A stretch of DNA of 64,000 nt from SGZJ01 sp949372955 (GTDB lineage Bacteria > Bacteroidota > Bacteroidia > Flavobacteriales > Flavobacteriaceae), in the NCBI GenBank assembly GCA_949372955.1, contig CASIAX010000010.1, positions 124,001 through 188,000 on the forward strand, read 5' to 3'. Positions 33,724 through 43,170 of this stretch are shown in pieces; the first letter of the stretch is position 1, and every line of letters begins with the position of its first letter. Position numbers and translations under genes: made by a program. The notes under the pieces are model-generated. The model saw nothing but the letters and a program-made list of their open reading frames with translations. It had not been told where the DNA came from and searched no databases.

Positions 33724-34470
33724 ATGAAAGTTAAAAATATTCTTGTCTCTCAAACTAAACCTACAGTACCACATTCTCCTTTTTTTGAACTAGAAAAAAG
33801 TCAAAAGATAAAAATAGATTTTGAGCCTTTCATTCACGTGATGCCCGTTACTGTAAAAGAAGTTAGGCTACAAAAAATAGATTTAACTATGTTTACTGCT
33901 ATCATACTAACCAGCAGATATGCCGTAGATCATTATTTTAGGGTATGTGATAAAATGAGGTATAAAGTTCCAGATTCAATGAAGTACTTTTGTCAATCTG
34001 AAGTAGTAGCTCTTTATTTACAAAATCACGTAGTATACAGAAAAAGAAAAATTTATGTTGGATTAAGAAAATTTGAAGATTTATGCCTTTTAATAAAAAA
34101 GCATGATACTGAAAGATTTCTTCTTCCTACAACTGATAAATTAAAAGCTGAAGTACCTATTCTACTAAATGAATTGAACATAAACTGGAGACAATCAGTA
34201 TTTTATAGAACTGTGATTAGTGATTTATCTCATTTAGCAGATGTTTCTTATGATATTTTGGTGTTTTTCAGCCCAACGGGTATTGAATCCTTATTACACA
34301 ATTATCCTGATTTTAAACAAAACAATACAAGAATAGCTGCATTTGGAGCCATAACAAAAAAAACATGTGAAGATAATGGGCTTAAAGTAGATATTTCCGC
34401 TCCTTCGAAAAAATTCCCTTCTATGACAATGGCTCTTGAAGATTATATCAAAAAAGCAAACAAAAAGTAA
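33724..34470 (+). CDS. hemD: uroporphyrinogen-III synthase
   Basis: This 248-residue protein fits the divergent HemD of Bacteroidetes: ILVSQTKPTVPHSPFFEL at the start, AIILTSRYAVDHYFR, PDSMKYFCQSE, LPTTDKLKAEVPILL, and a late DILVFFSPTGIESLLHNYPDF followed by RIAAFGAITKKTCEDNGL. It closes hydroxymethylbilane with D-ring inversion in heme synthesis. It follows the DUF4271 gene by 22 nt and is convergent with pckA. Confidence 0.92.
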   Translation: MKVKNILVSQTKPTVPHSPFFELEKSQKIKIDFEPFIHVMPVTVKEVRLQKIDLTMFTAIILTSRYAVDHYFRVCDKMRYKVPDSMKYFCQSEVVALYLQNHVVYRKRKIYVGLRKFEDLCLLIKKHDTERFLLPTTDKLKAEVPILLNELNINWRQSVFYRTVISDLSHLADVSYDILVFFSPTGIESLLHNYPDFKQNNTRIAAFGAITKKTCEDNGLKVDISAPSKKFPSMTMALEDYIKKANKK

Positions 34471-34477
34471 ACAAATT

Positions 34478-36061
34478 CTATTTTTTTAAGTTAGGAGCTC
34501 CTGATAATATCTCATTGTTTGAGTAAGGTTCGAATTGCTTAAAGTTATTTATAAAAGAGTTTGCTAAATTATAAGCAGTCTTATAATAATTAACATCATC
34601 GTTCCAGGTCATTCTTGGACTTAAAACTGAAGTAGGTACATTTGGACATACTCTAGGTTGGTTTAAATTGAAAACTGAGTGAGTGTGGTAATTATTTTTA
34701 TTAGCCTCTTCTAAATCACCACTTAAAGCAGCATTAATCATTGCTCTTGTATATTTTAATTCCATTCTTTTTCCAATTCCATAGGGACCTCCTGTCCATC
34801 CAGTATTGACTAACCAGACCGTCACACCAGATTCATTTATTTTATTAATTAACATTTTCGCATATTCTGTAGGATGTAATGGCATAAAAGGAGCTCCAAA
34901 ACATGCAGAAAAAGAAGGCTGTGGTTCTACTATGCCATCTTCTGTTCCAGCAACTTTACTTGTGTAACCAGAAATAAAATGATATGCTGCTTGGCTAGGA
35001 GTTAACTTAGATATTGGGGGTAAGACACCAAAAGCATCCGCAGTTAAGAAAAATATGTTTTCAGGCGTATCTCCAATTGAGGGTTTTCTTGTGTTTTCAA
35101 TAAAGTTAATAGGGTAACTAACTCTAGTATTTTGAGTAATTGAAACATCTTTAAAATCAACTTTACCATTTTTATCAGCAATAATATTTTCTAAAAGAGA
35201 GCCTTTTTTTATGGCATTATAAATATCGGGTTCATTTTCTTTATTTAGATTAATAACTTTCGCATAACAGCCTCCTTCAAAATTAAAAACTTTATGTTCT
35301 TTACTCCAGCCGTGCTCATCATCTCCAATTAATTGTCTAGTTGAATCTGCTGAAAGTGTAGTTTTTCCTGTACCAGATAGACCGAAAAAAATAGCAGTAT
35401 CTTCATTTTTACCAACATTAGCACTACAGTGCATAGGTAAAATATCTTGATCAACTGGAAGAAGGAAATTCAAAACAGAAAAAATAGATTTTTTTATTTC
35501 ACCTGTATAACCAGTACCCCCAATAATTACAGTTTTTTTAGAAAAATTGATAATAGCAAAGTTTTCGCTTCTCGTACCATCCTCTGTTGGGCTTGCTTTA
35601 AATCCTGGAGCATTTATCAATAACCAGTCTTCTTGAAAATCCTCAATAGAGTTTTTATCTAGTCTCAAAAACATGTTATTCACAAAGAAATCACTACTTG
35701 GTAATTCACAAATAGTTCGGATATTTAATCTTGAAGTCTTTAAAGAACAAACATAACTATCCCTAACAAAAACGTCTTTTTTAGATAAGTAATTTATCAA
35801 TTTTAAATGTAATTTATCAAAATAAGACTCTTCAATTGGAATATTGATATCCCCCCACCAAACTTTATTATTGGTGATTTCATCCTTTACAATATATCTG
35901 TCTTTTGGGGATCTTCCAGTAAATTTACCAGTACTTATTGCCAAAGCACCCGAATCTACTATAAAACCTTGTTTTTTATCAACTATAATTTGCTGTAATT
36001 TGTCTATCGGAGTTTGATAGAAACAATTAGATTTTATTAATCCATATTTGTCTAAATTCAT
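34478..36061 (-). CDS. pckA: phosphoenolpyruvate carboxykinase (ATP)
   Basis: This 527-residue enzyme converts oxaloacetate and ATP to PEP and CO2, opening gluconeogenesis. Motifs are FTGRSPKDRYIV, MHCSANVGK, the kinase-1a loop GLSGTGKTTLS and the kinase-2 segment LIGDDEHGWS, then FEGGCYAK, SYPINFIENT and the GPYGIGKRM adenine-binding region. Length is normal for the ATP type. A TACATTTG -7 box lies about 25 nt upstream. The gene is divergent from the saccharopine-dehydrogenase-family gene, a sensible pairing for growth on amino acids. Confidence 0.97.
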   Translation of the reverse strand: MNLDKYGLIKSNCFYQTPIDKLQQIIVDKKQGFIVDSGALAISTGKFTGRSPKDRYIVKDEITNNKVWWGDINIPIEESYFDKLHLKLINYLSKKDVFVRDSYVCSLKTSRLNIRTICELPSSDFFVNNMFLRLDKNSIEDFQEDWLLINAPGFKASPTEDGTRSENFAIINFSKKTVIIGGTGYTGEIKKSIFSVLNFLLPVDQDILPMHCSANVGKNEDTAIFFGLSGTGKTTLSADSTRQLIGDDEHGWSKEHKVFNFEGGCYAKVINLNKENEPDIYNAIKKGSLLENIIADKNGKVDFKDVSITQNTRVSYPINFIENTRKPSIGDTPENIFFLTADAFGVLPPISKLTPSQAAYHFISGYTSKVAGTEDGIVEPQPSFSACFGAPFMPLHPTEYAKMLINKINESGVTVWLVNTGWTGGPYGIGKRMELKYTRAMINAALSGDLEEANKNNYHTHSVFNLNQPRVCPNVPTSVLSPRMTWNDDVNYYKTAYNLANSFINNFKQFEPYSNNEILSGAPNLKK

Positions 36062-36085
36062 TTATTTGGTTTAAATGTATTCATC

Positions 36086-36093
36086 CAAATGTA
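36086..36093 (-). promoter_or_regulatory. promoter -7 box for pckA
   Basis: On the minus strand TACATTTG fits TAnnTTTG, about 25 nt before the pckA start codon. Confidence 0.55.
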
Positions 36094-36172
36094 AGAATTT
36101 ATTAAGTAATGTAATATACTTACAGGGCTTAATGATTAAATTATTAAATTTATAGCATAACAACATATATTC

Positions 36173-37537
36173 ATGAGAAAAATATTAATAATTGGTTCTG
36201 GAAAATCTTCATCATATTTGATAAAATACCTGTTAGATAAATCTGAAAAAGAAAATTTATTTATAACAATTGCAGATAAAGATATAACTAACACAAAATT
36301 ATTATTAAACAACCACTCTAAATCTAAAGCTATTGAACTCGATGTATTTGATGATAATGCTAGAAAGCAAGAGATCGTAAATGCAGATATCGTGATTTCA
36401 ATGCTTCCAGCAAGGTTTCATTTACTCGTAGCTAAAGATTGTGTTAATCATAGTAAAAATATGCTAACAGCATCCTATATAAGTAATGAAATGCTTGCTT
36501 TAAACGAGCGGGCAGTAGAAAAAGGAATTGTGATTATGAATGAAATTGGTTTAGACCCAGGGATTGATCACATGAGTGCAATGAAGGTAATAGATCAAAT
36601 AAAGGAAAAAGGTGGAAAAGTGATTTTATTTGAATCTTTTACCGGCGGCTTAATCGCACCTGAATCTGATAATAATTTATGGAACTACAAATTTACATGG
36701 AATCCTAGAAATGTTGTTCTGGCAGGACAAGGAAGTCCTGCAAAATTTATTCAAGAAGGCTCTTACAAATATATCCCTTATAGCAAGCTTTTTAGAAGAA
36801 CTGAATTTTTAGAAATTGAAAATTACGGTAGATTTGAAGGCTATGCCAATAGAGATTCATTAAAGTACAGAAAGATATATGGACTGGAAGATGTTAAAAC
36901 TTTATATAGAGGTACAATTAGAAAAGTGGGGTTTAGTAAAGCTTGGAATGTATTTGTTCAATTAGGTATGACAGATGACAGTTACATAATCGAAAACAGC
37001 AACAAAATGAAGTTTAGAGATTTTGTAAATTTATTTTTACCCTATCACCCCACAGATTCCGTTGAATTAAAATTAAGACACTCTTTAAAAATAGATCAAG
37101 ATGATCTTATTTGGAATAAATTACTAGAGCTAGATATCTTTAGTAATCAAAAAACTATTACACTAGAAAAAGCAACACCAGCACAAATATTACAATTCAT
37201 ACTCTGTCAAAGTTGGTCATTAGAAACTAATGACAAAGACATGATAGTAATGTACCATAAGTTTGGGTATGAATTAAATAATAAAAAATATCAAATTGAA
37301 TCAAATATGGTGTGTGTGGGTGAAGACCAGACTTATACTGCGATGGCGAAAACGGTTGGTTTACCGTTAGCCATCGCTACACTAGCAATTTTGAATTCAA
37401 AGATAAAAGCAGTGGGTGTTCAACTTCCTATAAATAAAAACATTTATAATCCAATCCTTAAAGAGTTAATCGACTATGGAATAAAATTTAATGAATATGA
37501 AGTTCCATATTATGGGTATAACCCACTTAATCTTTGA
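36173..37537 (+). CDS. saccharopine dehydrogenase family protein
   Basis: This 454-residue protein has an N-terminal Rossmann fold (ILIIGSGKSSSYLIKYL), VNADIVISMLPARFH, SYISNEM, NEIGLDPGIDHMSA and GGLIAPESDNNLWNYKF, the pattern of saccharopine dehydrogenase/reductase that acts on glutamate-type imines of lysine. The C-terminal half contains MVCVGEDQTYTAMAKTVGLPLAIA. Homologues in Flavobacteria are annotated as lysine-ketoglutarate or saccharopine enzymes. An Lrp-type regulator follows 9 nt later. With gcdH in the same window, a role in lysine breakdown is a reasonable inference, although a biosynthetic direction cannot be ruled out. Confidence 0.9.
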   Translation: MRKILIIGSGKSSSYLIKYLLDKSEKENLFITIADKDITNTKLLLNNHSKSKAIELDVFDDNARKQEIVNADIVISMLPARFHLLVAKDCVNHSKNMLTASYISNEMLALNERAVEKGIVIMNEIGLDPGIDHMSAMKVIDQIKEKGGKVILFESFTGGLIAPESDNNLWNYKFTWNPRNVVLAGQGSPAKFIQEGSYKYIPYSKLFRRTEFLEIENYGRFEGYANRDSLKYRKIYGLEDVKTLYRGTIRKVGFSKAWNVFVQLGMTDDSYIIENSNKMKFRDFVNLFLPYHPTDSVELKLRHSLKIDQDDLIWNKLLELDIFSNQKTITLEKATPAQILQFILCQSWSLETNDKDMIVMYHKFGYELNNKKYQIESNMVCVGEDQTYTAMAKTVGLPLAIATLAILNSKIKAVGVQLPINKNIYNPILKELIDYGIKFNEYEVPYYGYNPLNL

Positions 37538-37546
37538 TTAAAATTT

Positions 37547-38017
37547 ATGAAAAAGGTAAATAATACAATAAAAATTGACGGCATTGATAAAGAAATTATT
37601 AGGTCACTTATGAATAATGCCAGAACTCCTATTTTAGAAATAGCAAAAAGAATTGGGGTTTCAGGTGCCGCTATTCATCAAAGGCTTAGAAAGTTAGAAA
37701 ATTCAGAATTAATAGAAGGCTCTAAAATTATAATTAACCCAAAAGTTCTTGGCTATAAGACTATGGCGTTTATTGGTATTTATTTAGAAAAAGCAGGAGA
37801 TAATGCAGATGTAGTCCGCGAATTAAAAAACATACCTGAAGTAATCGAATGTCATTATACAACAGGGAATTGGAGTATCTTAACTAAGATATTATGTATT
37901 GATAATGAAAATTTAATGCAAATATTAAACAAGAAAATTCAAGTTATTAAAGGAGTTTCTAGAACCGAAACCTATATTTCTTTAGACCAGCAAATCGATA
38001 GACAAATTGCTATTTAG
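37547..38017 (+). CDS. Lrp/AsnC-family transcriptional regulator
   Basis: This 156-residue protein has an N-terminal helix-turn-helix (IDKEIIRSLMNNARTPILEI, then IGVSGAAIHQRLRKLE) and a C-terminal RAM ligand-binding domain (KTMAFIGIYLEK, VIECHYTTGNWSILTKI). Lrp family members sense amino acids. It follows the saccharopine dehydrogenase gene by 9 nt, so it probably responds to lysine or a related amino acid. Its 3' end overlaps the convergent DUF3784 gene by 8 nt. Confidence 0.95.
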   Translation: MKKVNNTIKIDGIDKEIIRSLMNNARTPILEIAKRIGVSGAAIHQRLRKLENSELIEGSKIIINPKVLGYKTMAFIGIYLEKAGDNADVVRELKNIPEVIECHYTTGNWSILTKILCIDNENLMQILNKKIQVIKGVSRTETYISLDQQIDRQIAI

Positions 38018-38324
38018 AATACTTTTTAGATTTAATTATATAATAAGGCCAAGGAACCATTAGAGAAATTGTCCACACTATAGCTGCAGTTTCTTCATCA
38101 TATAAAAAGTAAATAAATACAAATATTAGGATTGAATAAATAGATAATTTTATAAAAAAACTTTTGAAAAACTTTAAATAATTAACTATATCAAAGTTAT
38201 CTCTTTCAGTATCTGACATTGTATTGTATCCTGCAAGTAAAGATTTAGCATTTTCTGGATTAAGGTAATAAGCAATTCCTAAACAAAGAATACTAACAAA
38301 GATTACTATAACTGATGTTATCAT
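38010..38324 (-). CDS. DUF3784 membrane protein
   Basis: This 104-residue protein has a hydrophobic N-terminal helix, then the DUF3784 signature YYLNPENAKSLLAGYNTMSD with D-I-V-N-Y-L-K-F-F, and two more helices, with a charged C-terminus (KSKKYSK). Function is unknown. Its ATG overlaps the leuS stop codon (ATGA), so it is translationally coupled to leuS. Confidence 0.85.
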   Translation of the reverse strand: MITSVIVIFVSILCLGIAYYLNPENAKSLLAGYNTMSDTERDNFDIVNYLKFFKSFFIKLSIYSILIFVFIYFLYDEETAAIVWTISLMVPWPYYIIKSKKYSK

Positions 38325-41134
38325 ACAACTAGGTTAATTATTTTTCCAGGGATGACTATAACTCTTTTTGGAGATTTACCCTCAAGTTTAGATAATACGT
38401 CTGGATTAGTTATGATAATTTTCTCTATTTCTTGCTTATTTAAATCAAGTGACAACTCTAATTTTAACCTTACTTTACCGTTTATAGAAATTGGATAAGT
38501 TTTAGAAGACTCTACTAACATCTTAGGATCAAAAACAGGATAGGACTCTTTAGTAATTGACTCATGATTTCCGGTTTTTTCCCACAATTCCTCACAAATA
38601 TGAGGGACATACGGAGATAATATAATTAATAATGGCTTTAAGATTTCTAAACTCGAACATTTTTGTGTTGTTAATTCGTTAACAGCAATCATAAAACTTG
38701 AAACTGGTGTATTAAATGAGAAATTTTCAATATCACTTTCAACTTTTTTAATCACAGTATGTAGAGTCTTTAAATTTTCTTTTGAGGGTTTTGAGTCTAA
38801 ATCCTTAATATCATCTTCTTCTATGAACAGTTTCCATAATTTTTTTAAGAAATTATGAACCCCAGAAATTCCTGCTGTATTCCATGGTTTATACTGCTCA
38901 AGAGGACCTAAGAACATTTCAAATAATCTTAAACTATCCGCTCCATACTCCTCACAAATCAAGTCAGGGTTAACTACATTATACCATCGTTTTGACATTT
39001 TTTCGACTTTCCTGCCTGCTTTGAATCTGTCATTTATAAAATCAAATTCAGCATTTTCAAATTGGGGTTGCCAAGATTTTAATCTTACCAGATCAACTTC
39101 ATCAGAACCATTAATTAAACTAACATCAATATGAATTTCATCTACTAATTGGTTTTTTAATAACTCTTTAGATATAAACTTTTTAGATTTTGAATCTCTA
39201 TATATAATAGCGCTAGAACCGAGTATCATCCCTTGGTTGATAAGTTTTTTAAAAGGTTCATCAAAACCAATGAATCCACGGTCAAATAAAAACTTAGTCC
39301 AGAATCTAGAATATAGTAAATGACCTGTTGCGTGTTCATTACCACCAATATATAAGTCAACATTTTTCCAATAAGATAGATCATCATTACTTACTATTGG
39401 ATTTGACTCAGCAGTGTTTGTATATCTCAAAAAATACCAAGAACTTCCAGCCCAACCTGGCATTGTATTTAGCTCTATTGGAAAAATAGTAGTCTCGTTT
39501 ATTAGTGTAGTATTTACTATTTTATTATTCACACTATCCCAAGCCCAATCATCAGCTCTTCCTAGTGGGGGATCTCCTTCTTTAGTTGGCAAATATTTTT
39601 CAATTTCAGGAAGTTTTAAAGGCAAACAAGATTCTTCAATCATATAAGGAAGCCCTTTTTTGTAGTAAACAGGGAAAGGTTCTCCCCAATATCTCTGTCT
39701 AGAAAAAATAGCATCTCTTAATCTAAAATTTACCTTTTTCTTTCCAAAACTATTTTCTTCAATATAATCCATACTTTGTTGATTTGCCTGCTCATATGGC
39801 AATCCATTTAAAAAACTACTTCCCGATAATATAAAATTTTCTTTACTAGTAAAAGCCTCCTTTGAGATATCAACATCTTTAAAAATATTTATGATATCAA
39901 TATTGTATTTTTTTGCAAAATCGTAATCTCTTTGATCCCCGCACGGTACAGACATTACTGCTCCAGTTCCATAACTCGCTAGTACATAATCACCGATCCA
40001 AATTTCAATTGGATCCTTAGTTATAGGATGTTCTGCATATGCTCCGGTAAAAACTCCAGTAATCGATTTTACATTAGAGATTCTATCTCTTTCGCTTTTA
40101 GTACTTACTCCTTTAATATAATTTTTTACCTCTTTAACTCTATCAGCTGCAACTATCTTATGAACTAATTCATGCTCTGGTGCTAAAGTCATGAAACTAA
40201 CTCCAAAAATAGTATCTGGTCTTGTAGTAAACACTTCAATTATTTCTTCAAAACCAACTATATTAAAAAAAACTGAACAACCAATAGATTTACCTATCCA
40301 GTTTTTTTGAGTTTCTTTTATTGAAGAACTCCAATCAATCTTATCTAGGTCGTTGAGTAGTCTATCAGCATAACATGAGATCCTCATATTCCACTGTTTC
40401 ATTTTTCTTTTTTCAATTGGATAACCACCTCTTTCAGAAACCCCATTAATTATTTCATCATTTGCTAAAACAGTGCCTAATTCACTACACCAATTAACTT
40501 CTGAATCAGCCAAATAAGCAATTCTGTAACATAATAATATTTCTTGTTTTTTTTCTTCTGAAAAACCATTCCAATCACCTGAATTGAAAGATTCAATTTC
40601 AGTATCATTACTTGTTTTAATATTACTATTTCCTTTGTTTGAAAAAATTATAATTAATTCCTCAATACTTTTAGCCGCTTGTGCATTAAAATCGTACCAA
40701 GAGTCAAATAATTGAATAAAAATCCATTGAGTCCATTTATAATAACTTGGATCACTAGTTCTTAATTCTCTTGACCAATCAAATGAAAATCCTATTTTGT
40801 CCAGTTGTTTTCTGTAGGTATTTATATTATCAAAAGTGGTTGTCTTAGGATGTTGACCAGTTTGAATTGCGTATTGCTCTGCTGGCAAACCAAAGCTATC
40901 ATAGCCTTGAGGATGTAAAACATTAAAGCCTTTTAGTTTTTTATATCTAGAATAAATATCTGAAGCAATGTAACCAAGTGGATGCCCTACGTGAAGTCCA
41001 GCTCCACTTGGGTAAGGAAACATGTCAAGAGCATAGAATTTAGGTTTATCTAAATCAATATTAGATTTATAGGTGTTATTAGTAGACCAATTAGTTTGCC
41101 ATTTGTTTTCAATTTTTCGAAAATTGTAATTCAT
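38321..41134 (-). CDS. leuS: leucyl-tRNA synthetase
   Basis: This 937-residue class I synthetase has the HIGH motif in HVGHPLGYIASD, the HPQGYDSFGLPAEQYAI segment, the CP1 editing domain (TTRPDTIFGVSFM and GTGAVMSVPCGDQRDYDFA), GGNEHATGHLLY and the KMSKRW loop near 715. The C-terminal anticodon-binding domain follows. It charges tRNA-Leu and removes mis-acylated products. Length is within the usual flavobacterial range. A TAAATTTG box 26 nt upstream is a candidate promoter. The DUF3784 gene is coupled downstream. Confidence 0.97.
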   Translation of the reverse strand: MNYNFRKIENKWQTNWSTNNTYKSNIDLDKPKFYALDMFPYPSGAGLHVGHPLGYIASDIYSRYKKLKGFNVLHPQGYDSFGLPAEQYAIQTGQHPKTTTFDNINTYRKQLDKIGFSFDWSRELRTSDPSYYKWTQWIFIQLFDSWYDFNAQAAKSIEELIIIFSNKGNSNIKTSNDTEIESFNSGDWNGFSEEKKQEILLCYRIAYLADSEVNWCSELGTVLANDEIINGVSERGGYPIEKRKMKQWNMRISCYADRLLNDLDKIDWSSSIKETQKNWIGKSIGCSVFFNIVGFEEIIEVFTTRPDTIFGVSFMTLAPEHELVHKIVAADRVKEVKNYIKGVSTKSERDRISNVKSITGVFTGAYAEHPITKDPIEIWIGDYVLASYGTGAVMSVPCGDQRDYDFAKKYNIDIINIFKDVDISKEAFTSKENFILSGSSFLNGLPYEQANQQSMDYIEENSFGKKKVNFRLRDAIFSRQRYWGEPFPVYYKKGLPYMIEESCLPLKLPEIEKYLPTKEGDPPLGRADDWAWDSVNNKIVNTTLINETTIFPIELNTMPGWAGSSWYFLRYTNTAESNPIVSNDDLSYWKNVDLYIGGNEHATGHLLYSRFWTKFLFDRGFIGFDEPFKKLINQGMILGSSAIIYRDSKSKKFISKELLKNQLVDEIHIDVSLINGSDEVDLVRLKSWQPQFENAEFDFINDRFKAGRKVEKMSKRWYNVVNPDLICEEYGADSLRLFEMFLGPLEQYKPWNTAGISGVHNFLKKLWKLFIEEDDIKDLDSKPSKENLKTLHTVIKKVESDIENFSFNTPVSSFMIAVNELTTQKCSSLEILKPLLIILSPYVPHICEELWEKTGNHESITKESYPVFDPKMLVESSKTYPISINGKVRLKLELSLDLNKQEIEKIIITNPDVLSKLEGKSPKRVIVIPGKIINLVV

Positions 41135-41159
41135 AAATATTGAATAGTAGGTGTGCTAA

Positions 41160-41167
41160 CAAATTTA
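41160..41167 (-). promoter_or_regulatory. candidate promoter -7 box for leuS
   Basis: On the minus strand TAAATTTG fits TAnnTTTG, about 26 nt before the leuS start codon. No clear -33 element is visible. Confidence 0.5.
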
Positions 41168-41245
41168 CATTTTCTTCTTATAATAGAAAATCTTTTTAGA
41201 TATAGATTTAGTTCTTTATTTTTACATTAAACTACACTTCAAAAT

Positions 41246-42121
41246 ATGAGTGAGAATAATGACAATTTAAAAAAAAGTAGAATACTTTCTTCTTACGTCT
41301 CTGTAGTTGTGAGTATTTCAATGGTTCTGTTTTTATTTGGCTTATTATGTTTTACTGTAGTAAATATTAAAAACGTTTCTAAGAACTTTAAAGAATCACT
41401 AACAATGTCTATCTATTTAAAAGATAGTGCTAAAGCTGTTGATTTAAATCAAATAAAAAACTCACTAATATCTGCCTCATATGTTAAAGATTTAAAATAT
41501 GTTTCAAAAGAAGAAGCTGTATCAATAATGAAAACTGAATTTGGTGAAGATTTTATCAACCAATTAGGCTATAACCCGTTGATTAATTCATTTGATATTA
41601 ATCTAATTTCTAAGTATGTTGAAGGAAAAAAAATTGATAGCATATCAAATTTAATTAAAGAGAATAATTTTATTGAAGATATTCAATATGATAGGGACTT
41701 GGTGAGCATGATGAATACAAATTTGAAGAAAATAACATTATGGATATTTCCTGTAACATTAATACTCTTTATTATTTCAGTTATAATTATTAATAATTCC
41801 ATAAAACTAGCTATTTATTCAAACAGGTTTACTATTAAGACAATGCAATTAGTGGGGGCCACAAAAAAATTTATTAGACGTCCATTTATTATTAAGAATA
41901 TTTTCTTGGGTCTATGTAGCTCTGCAATAGCATCTACTTTATTATACTCTACAATTTTCTATTTGGATAAAAAAATACCATTTATAGATATGATTAATAA
42001 TATCTATATTATGTACCTGATTTTAATCATAACTTTTTTGGGAGTACTAATAAGCTGGGTAAGTACATATTTTGCAACTCAAAAGCTCCTCAATTTAAAT
42101 ACTGAAAAATTATATAACTAA
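41246..42121 (+). CDS. ftsX: cell division permease-like protein FtsX
   Basis: This 291-residue protein has one helix near the N-terminus (about 12-37), an extracellular domain (40-165, with LTMSIYLKDSAKAVDLNQI and YVKDLKYVSKEEAVSIM), and three more helices at about 166-190, 215-240 and 255-280. The NNSIKLAIYSNRFTIKTMQLVGAT loop is diagnostic for FtsX. With FtsE it activates septal peptidoglycan hydrolases; ftsE is not in the window. It starts an operon ftsX-DUF3098-uppP-truB with gaps of 3, -1 and -4 nt. A TATTTTTAC tract at 41217-41225 may serve as its promoter. Confidence 0.94.
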   Translation: MSENNDNLKKSRILSSYVSVVVSISMVLFLFGLLCFTVVNIKNVSKNFKESLTMSIYLKDSAKAVDLNQIKNSLISASYVKDLKYVSKEEAVSIMKTEFGEDFINQLGYNPLINSFDINLISKYVEGKKIDSISNLIKENNFIEDIQYDRDLVSMMNTNLKKITLWIFPVTLILFIISVIIINNSIKLAIYSNRFTIKTMQLVGATKKFIRRPFIIKNIFLGLCSSAIASTLLYSTIFYLDKKIPFIDMINNIYIMYLILIITFLGVLISWVSTYFATQKLLNLNTEKLYN

Positions 42122-42124
42122 AAC

Positions 42125-42379
42125 ATGGGAGAAAAAAAAAGAAAAGAAAAAGGTAACAACACTTTTATTTTCAATAAAAGGAATTATAAAATAATGATAT
42201 CAGGGTTAGTTATTATTGCGTTTGGATTTATTCTAATGTCAGGTGGGGGGAGCGAAGATCCTAACATATTTAGTTCAGATATATATAATTTCAGAAGAAT
42301 AAGACTCGCTCCAGCTCTAATACTACTTGGGTTTGGTGTACAGGTTTATGCAATTTTAAGTAACAAACAAGAAAAGTAA
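42125..42379 (+). CDS. DUF3098 small membrane protein
   Basis: This 84-residue protein has a Lys-rich N-terminus, two membrane helices (about 26-40 and 62-78) and the DUF3098 centre: F-N-K-R-N-Y-K-I-M, GLVIIAFGFILMSGGGSEDP, then FSSDIYNFRRIRLAP. Function is unknown; it is conserved between ftsX and uppP in Bacteroidetes. It starts 3 nt after ftsX and its stop overlaps the uppP start by one base. Confidence 0.9.
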   Translation: MGEKKRKEKGNNTFIFNKRNYKIMISGLVIIAFGFILMSGGGSEDPNIFSSDIYNFRRIRLAPALILLGFGVQVYAILSNKQEK

Positions 42380-43170
42380 TGGATGAGGTTGATGCAGTAG
42401 TTTTAGGGATTATACAGGGCTTAACAGAGTTTCTTCCTGTGTCCTCCAGTGGTCATATAGAAATAGGGAAGTATGTTTTAGGTAGTAATTTAATTCCATC
42501 TGAAAACTTACTCTTTACAATTGTAGTTCACTTTGCAACAGCTCTAAGCACTATAGTTGTTTTTAAAAAAGATATATACGAATTATTGACAAGAGCAATT
42601 GCTCCGTCTATCAACAAAGAAAATAAATTTATTTTAAATATTCTCATTTCAATGGTTCCTGCAGTAATTGTTGGTTTATTCTTTGAAAAAGAATTAGAAA
42701 TGCTATTTAATGGTAATATTCTTTTAGTGGGATCAATGCTTATTATAACTGGAATACTACTATTAACAACGGTAAATGCAAAAGAAAATAATAAAGAAAT
42801 TAGTTATCTAAACTCTTTAGTAATCGGAGTTTCTCAAGCTTTTGCAATGATACCAGGTATTTCAAGGTCTGGCGCAACAATATCTACATCATTAATTTTA
42901 GGAGTAAACAAAACAGATGCTGCAAAGTTTTCTTTTTTAATGGTCATCCCTTTAATTATCGGTAAGATATTTAAAGATTTTTTAAGTGATTCAATCTCTT
43001 ATAGTAATATTGATTTAAATATATTTATTATAGGGTTTTTAAGCTCCTTTATCACTGGAATTTTAGCATGTAAATGGATGTTAAAATTGGTGAAAGGGAA
43101 TAAACTAAACTATTTTGCATATTACTGTTTTATCGTAGGAACTATAGCCATAATAACCGATCTAAATTGA
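42379..43170 (+). CDS. uppP: undecaprenyl-diphosphatase
   Basis: This 263-residue multi-pass membrane protein recycles the lipid carrier for cell-wall synthesis by hydrolysing undecaprenyl pyrophosphate. The signature motifs are QGLTEFLPVSSSGH near the N-terminus and PGISRSGATIST in the middle. Length is normal. It overlaps DUF3098 by one base and the TTG start of truB overlaps its TGA stop. Confidence 0.96.
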   Translation: MDEVDAVVLGIIQGLTEFLPVSSSGHIEIGKYVLGSNLIPSENLLFTIVVHFATALSTIVVFKKDIYELLTRAIAPSINKENKFILNILISMVPAVIVGLFFEKELEMLFNGNILLVGSMLIITGILLLTTVNAKENNKEISYLNSLVIGVSQAFAMIPGISRSGATISTSLILGVNKTDAAKFSFLMVIPLIIGKIFKDFLSDSISYSNIDLNIFIIGFLSSFITGILACKWMLKLVKGNKLNYFAYYCFIVGTIAIITDLN

